Source: Nitrospinaceae bacterium (GTDB lineage: Bacteria; Nitrospinota; Nitrospinia; Nitrospinales; Nitrospinaceae). Taken from it: a stretch of 64,000 nucleotides of DNA. The notes beneath the pieces were generated by a model, which made no database searches, was not told the DNA's origin, and saw nothing but the letters and a program-made list of their open reading frames with translations. Position numbers and translations under genes: made by a program. The stretch lies in the NCBI GenBank assembly GCA_029261395.1, contig JAJDBJ010000008.1, positions 24,173 to 88,172 of the forward strand, given 5' to 3'. This document shows positions 62,858 to 64,000 of the stretch, piece by piece (the stretch's first letter is position 1; every line of letters begins with the position of its first letter).

Positions 62858-63493
62858 ATGGGAGAGTATCAGGTATTGCCTGGACCGGAGGCTTTTTTGC
62901 CGCCATCTGCGGCCAGCATGGGAATTGTACTGCCGGACCCGGGCGAAGCTCATATTGAGGGTCGCATCGTTGATGAAGAAGAAGCGTATGAATATGCCGC
63001 GCGAAAACTTTTAGGTGCCAAGGTGCCGACCATTTTTCCAGGACCGTTGGTTTTGTGGAAATGGAACGAAAAGGCCGCCAAGAAAGCTGAGGCCATTCGT
63101 GAGTTGGCCAATGCTCTGCCTGCGCGGTTAATCCCCATGGCGGATTACCGACCCAAGTATCCGAAGATTATTGCGGAATTGGAAATCAACCCGAACCATC
63201 CCAACCTGACCATTTGGCATAACAAGATCGATGTGTGTGTGTTTGTCGGAGTGCATTGCCATCAGGCGAACCTGGCATTGAAAATCATTCGAGGCGGAAC
63301 CGACTGCTATACCATCGCGTTTTGTGCGCAGGCGGGACATGAAGATGCCTGTTTGTCGTTCCGTGACATCAATCTGGACAAGATTCAAAAGTTGACTGCC
63401 ACCGTGGAAAGATTAAAAAAGGAAGGCGTTAAAAGCCAGGCCGAACCTTTCACGCAGTTCAGGATGAACCGCACTGGTAGGATAGAAGGGTAA
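62858..63493 (+). CDS. CODH-beta-like accessory subunit of 2-oxoacid:ferredoxin oxidoreductase
   Basis: The 211-aa protein resembles the CO-dehydrogenase epsilon/beta-type subunit found with five-subunit 2-oxoacid:ferredoxin oxidoreductases of Nitrospira, Nitrospina and Hydrogenobacter, where these enzymes fix CO2. The Gly/Pro/Glu N-terminus (EYQVLPGPEAFLPPSAAS), the central PGPLVLWKWNEKA and the Cys-containing DVCVFVGVHCHQANLA are visible. No cluster motif is complete. Its job may be assembly or electron transfer. The alpha subunit gene follows after 111 bases. Confidence 0.72.
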   Translation: MGEYQVLPGPEAFLPPSAASMGIVLPDPGEAHIEGRIVDEEEAYEYAARKLLGAKVPTIFPGPLVLWKWNEKAAKKAEAIRELANALPARLIPMADYRPKYPKIIAELEINPNHPNLTIWHNKIDVCVFVGVHCHQANLALKIIRGGTDCYTIAFCAQAGHEDACLSFRDINLDKIQKLTATVERLKKEGVKSQAEPFTQFRMNRTGRIEG

Positions 63494-63604
63494 AGTAGGC
63501 AACCCCGTATTCATGCGGGTTCATTATATTCAATCAAGTTTTTACTTTATTTATATAAACCGAAATTATTTTAAAAATTGACTCAAGTATGAGGGAGTAC
63601 TTTT

Positions 63605-64000
63605 ATGAATAAAAAGGTGGAACCTCAGGATAGAAAAATATTGCTTTCCGAGAGTGTTGAACTAGGTACGAAAACTGAAAAAGGCCAGATCGTTACGGAT
63701 CCTAATGTTCTGTTTAACGAAATGGAGCGAGAAGCGAGTTTTCTGACTGGTTCCGAAGTTATTCGTGCCGCCATCAAGCGGTCCAATCTGGATATGTCCG
63801 TGGCTTATCCAATCACCCCGCAGAGTGAAGCGGCGGCGTTGATCGGTGAGCTGTATGCCGAAGGCTATGTTCGTGAATATTTCCGTGGCGAGAACGAATT
63901 TGCGGTTATGGGTGAATGTGCTGGTGCCGCTTTCGGTGGAGCACGGGTGTTCACCACCACTGCCGGACCGGGAACCCTGCGCGCGATGGAGAACTTTCCC
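63605..64000 (+). CDS. 2-oxoacid:ferredoxin oxidoreductase alpha subunit, cut by the window edge
   Basis: The ATG at 63605 opens a frame that reaches the window end with 132 codons. After about 40 extra N-terminal residues the TPP-pyrimidine domain starts with FLTGSEVIRAAIKRSN and SVAYPITPQSEAAA, then GENEFAVMGECAGAAFGGARVF. This matches the alpha subunit of pyruvate or 2-oxoglutarate oxidoreductases, distinct from the alpha subunit at 22785. Which acid it uses cannot be told here. Beta and gamma genes should lie to the right. Confidence 0.9.
   Translation, partial: MNKKVEPQDRKILLSESVELGTKTEKGQIVTDPNVLFNEMEREASFLTGSEVIRAAIKRSNLDMSVAYPITPQSEAAALIGELYAEGYVREYFRGENEFAVMGECAGAAFGGARVFTTTAGPGTLRAMENFP

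Overview
The window reads as a stretch of chromosome from a Gram-negative, marine-type chemolithoautotroph. No phage, IS element, CRISPR array or rRNA was recognised. I infer a Nitrospinota (Nitrospina-like) or related nitrite-oxidiser lineage. The reasons are a five-subunit-type 2-oxoacid:ferredoxin oxidoreductase locus with a CODH-like subunit at the right edge (the kind used in reductive TCA carbon fixation by Nitrospira, Nitrospina and Hydrogenobacter), a molybdate importer, Na+/K+ bioenergetic genes, and many TPR proteins and lipoproteins. The taxonomic call is inference, not something a marker gene here proves.

Layout. 1-6982: a partial gene, small membrane and periplasmic unknowns, a TPR protein, a heptose-type GHMP kinase, an MlaC-like protein, purD, and a membrane protein with a bactofilin-like domain. 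7080-12048: a glycosyltransferase/isoprenylcysteine-methyltransferase-like pair, a zinc-ribbon membrane protein, an isoaspartyl peptidase, an unknown, and an Nfu scaffold. 12163-13020: a repeat-rich intergenic island of about 99-bp tandem units on both sides of tRNA-Leu(UAA). 13146-18532: DUF1499-like protein, cold-shock protein, FAH-family enzyme, TPR lipoprotein, a sigma-54 promoter driving a 72-aa protein through a hairpin leader, and a TPR protein.

18591-24928 (minus strand) is the most striking locus: a tightly overlapping operon of a fused gamma/delta, alpha and beta 2-oxoacid:ferredoxin oxidoreductase, an ADP-forming acyl-CoA synthetase, and a leucine-dehydrogenase-sized amino-acid dehydrogenase. 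Together these could oxidise branched-chain amino acids to acids with substrate-level ATP formation. 25510-34692: a coiled-coil/TPR protein with a candidate leader ORF, modABC behind a palindrome-covered promoter, an acylphosphatase/ABC-ATPase operon, a ChaN/PDZ protein, rpsU and rlmB.

34899-40748 holds a 1281-aa AsmA/YhdP-like protein and a multi-pass TMTC-like TPR protein. 40765-52691 is an ion-homeostasis neighbourhood: Na+-pumping oxaloacetate decarboxylase (oadGBA), TrkH/TrkA, HflK/HflC, an unknown 288-aa protein, a pair of secreted Lys-rich repeat proteins, and an NhaR-like LysR regulator. 53021-62212 carries an M28 peptidase, pcm, a phosphoribosyltransferase, a PA2778/PA2779-type pair, a Tyr/Gly-rich lipoprotein, a YfhO-type membrane protein, mltA and rnhA. 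62769-64000 begins the second 2-oxoacid oxidoreductase operon, cut by the window edge.
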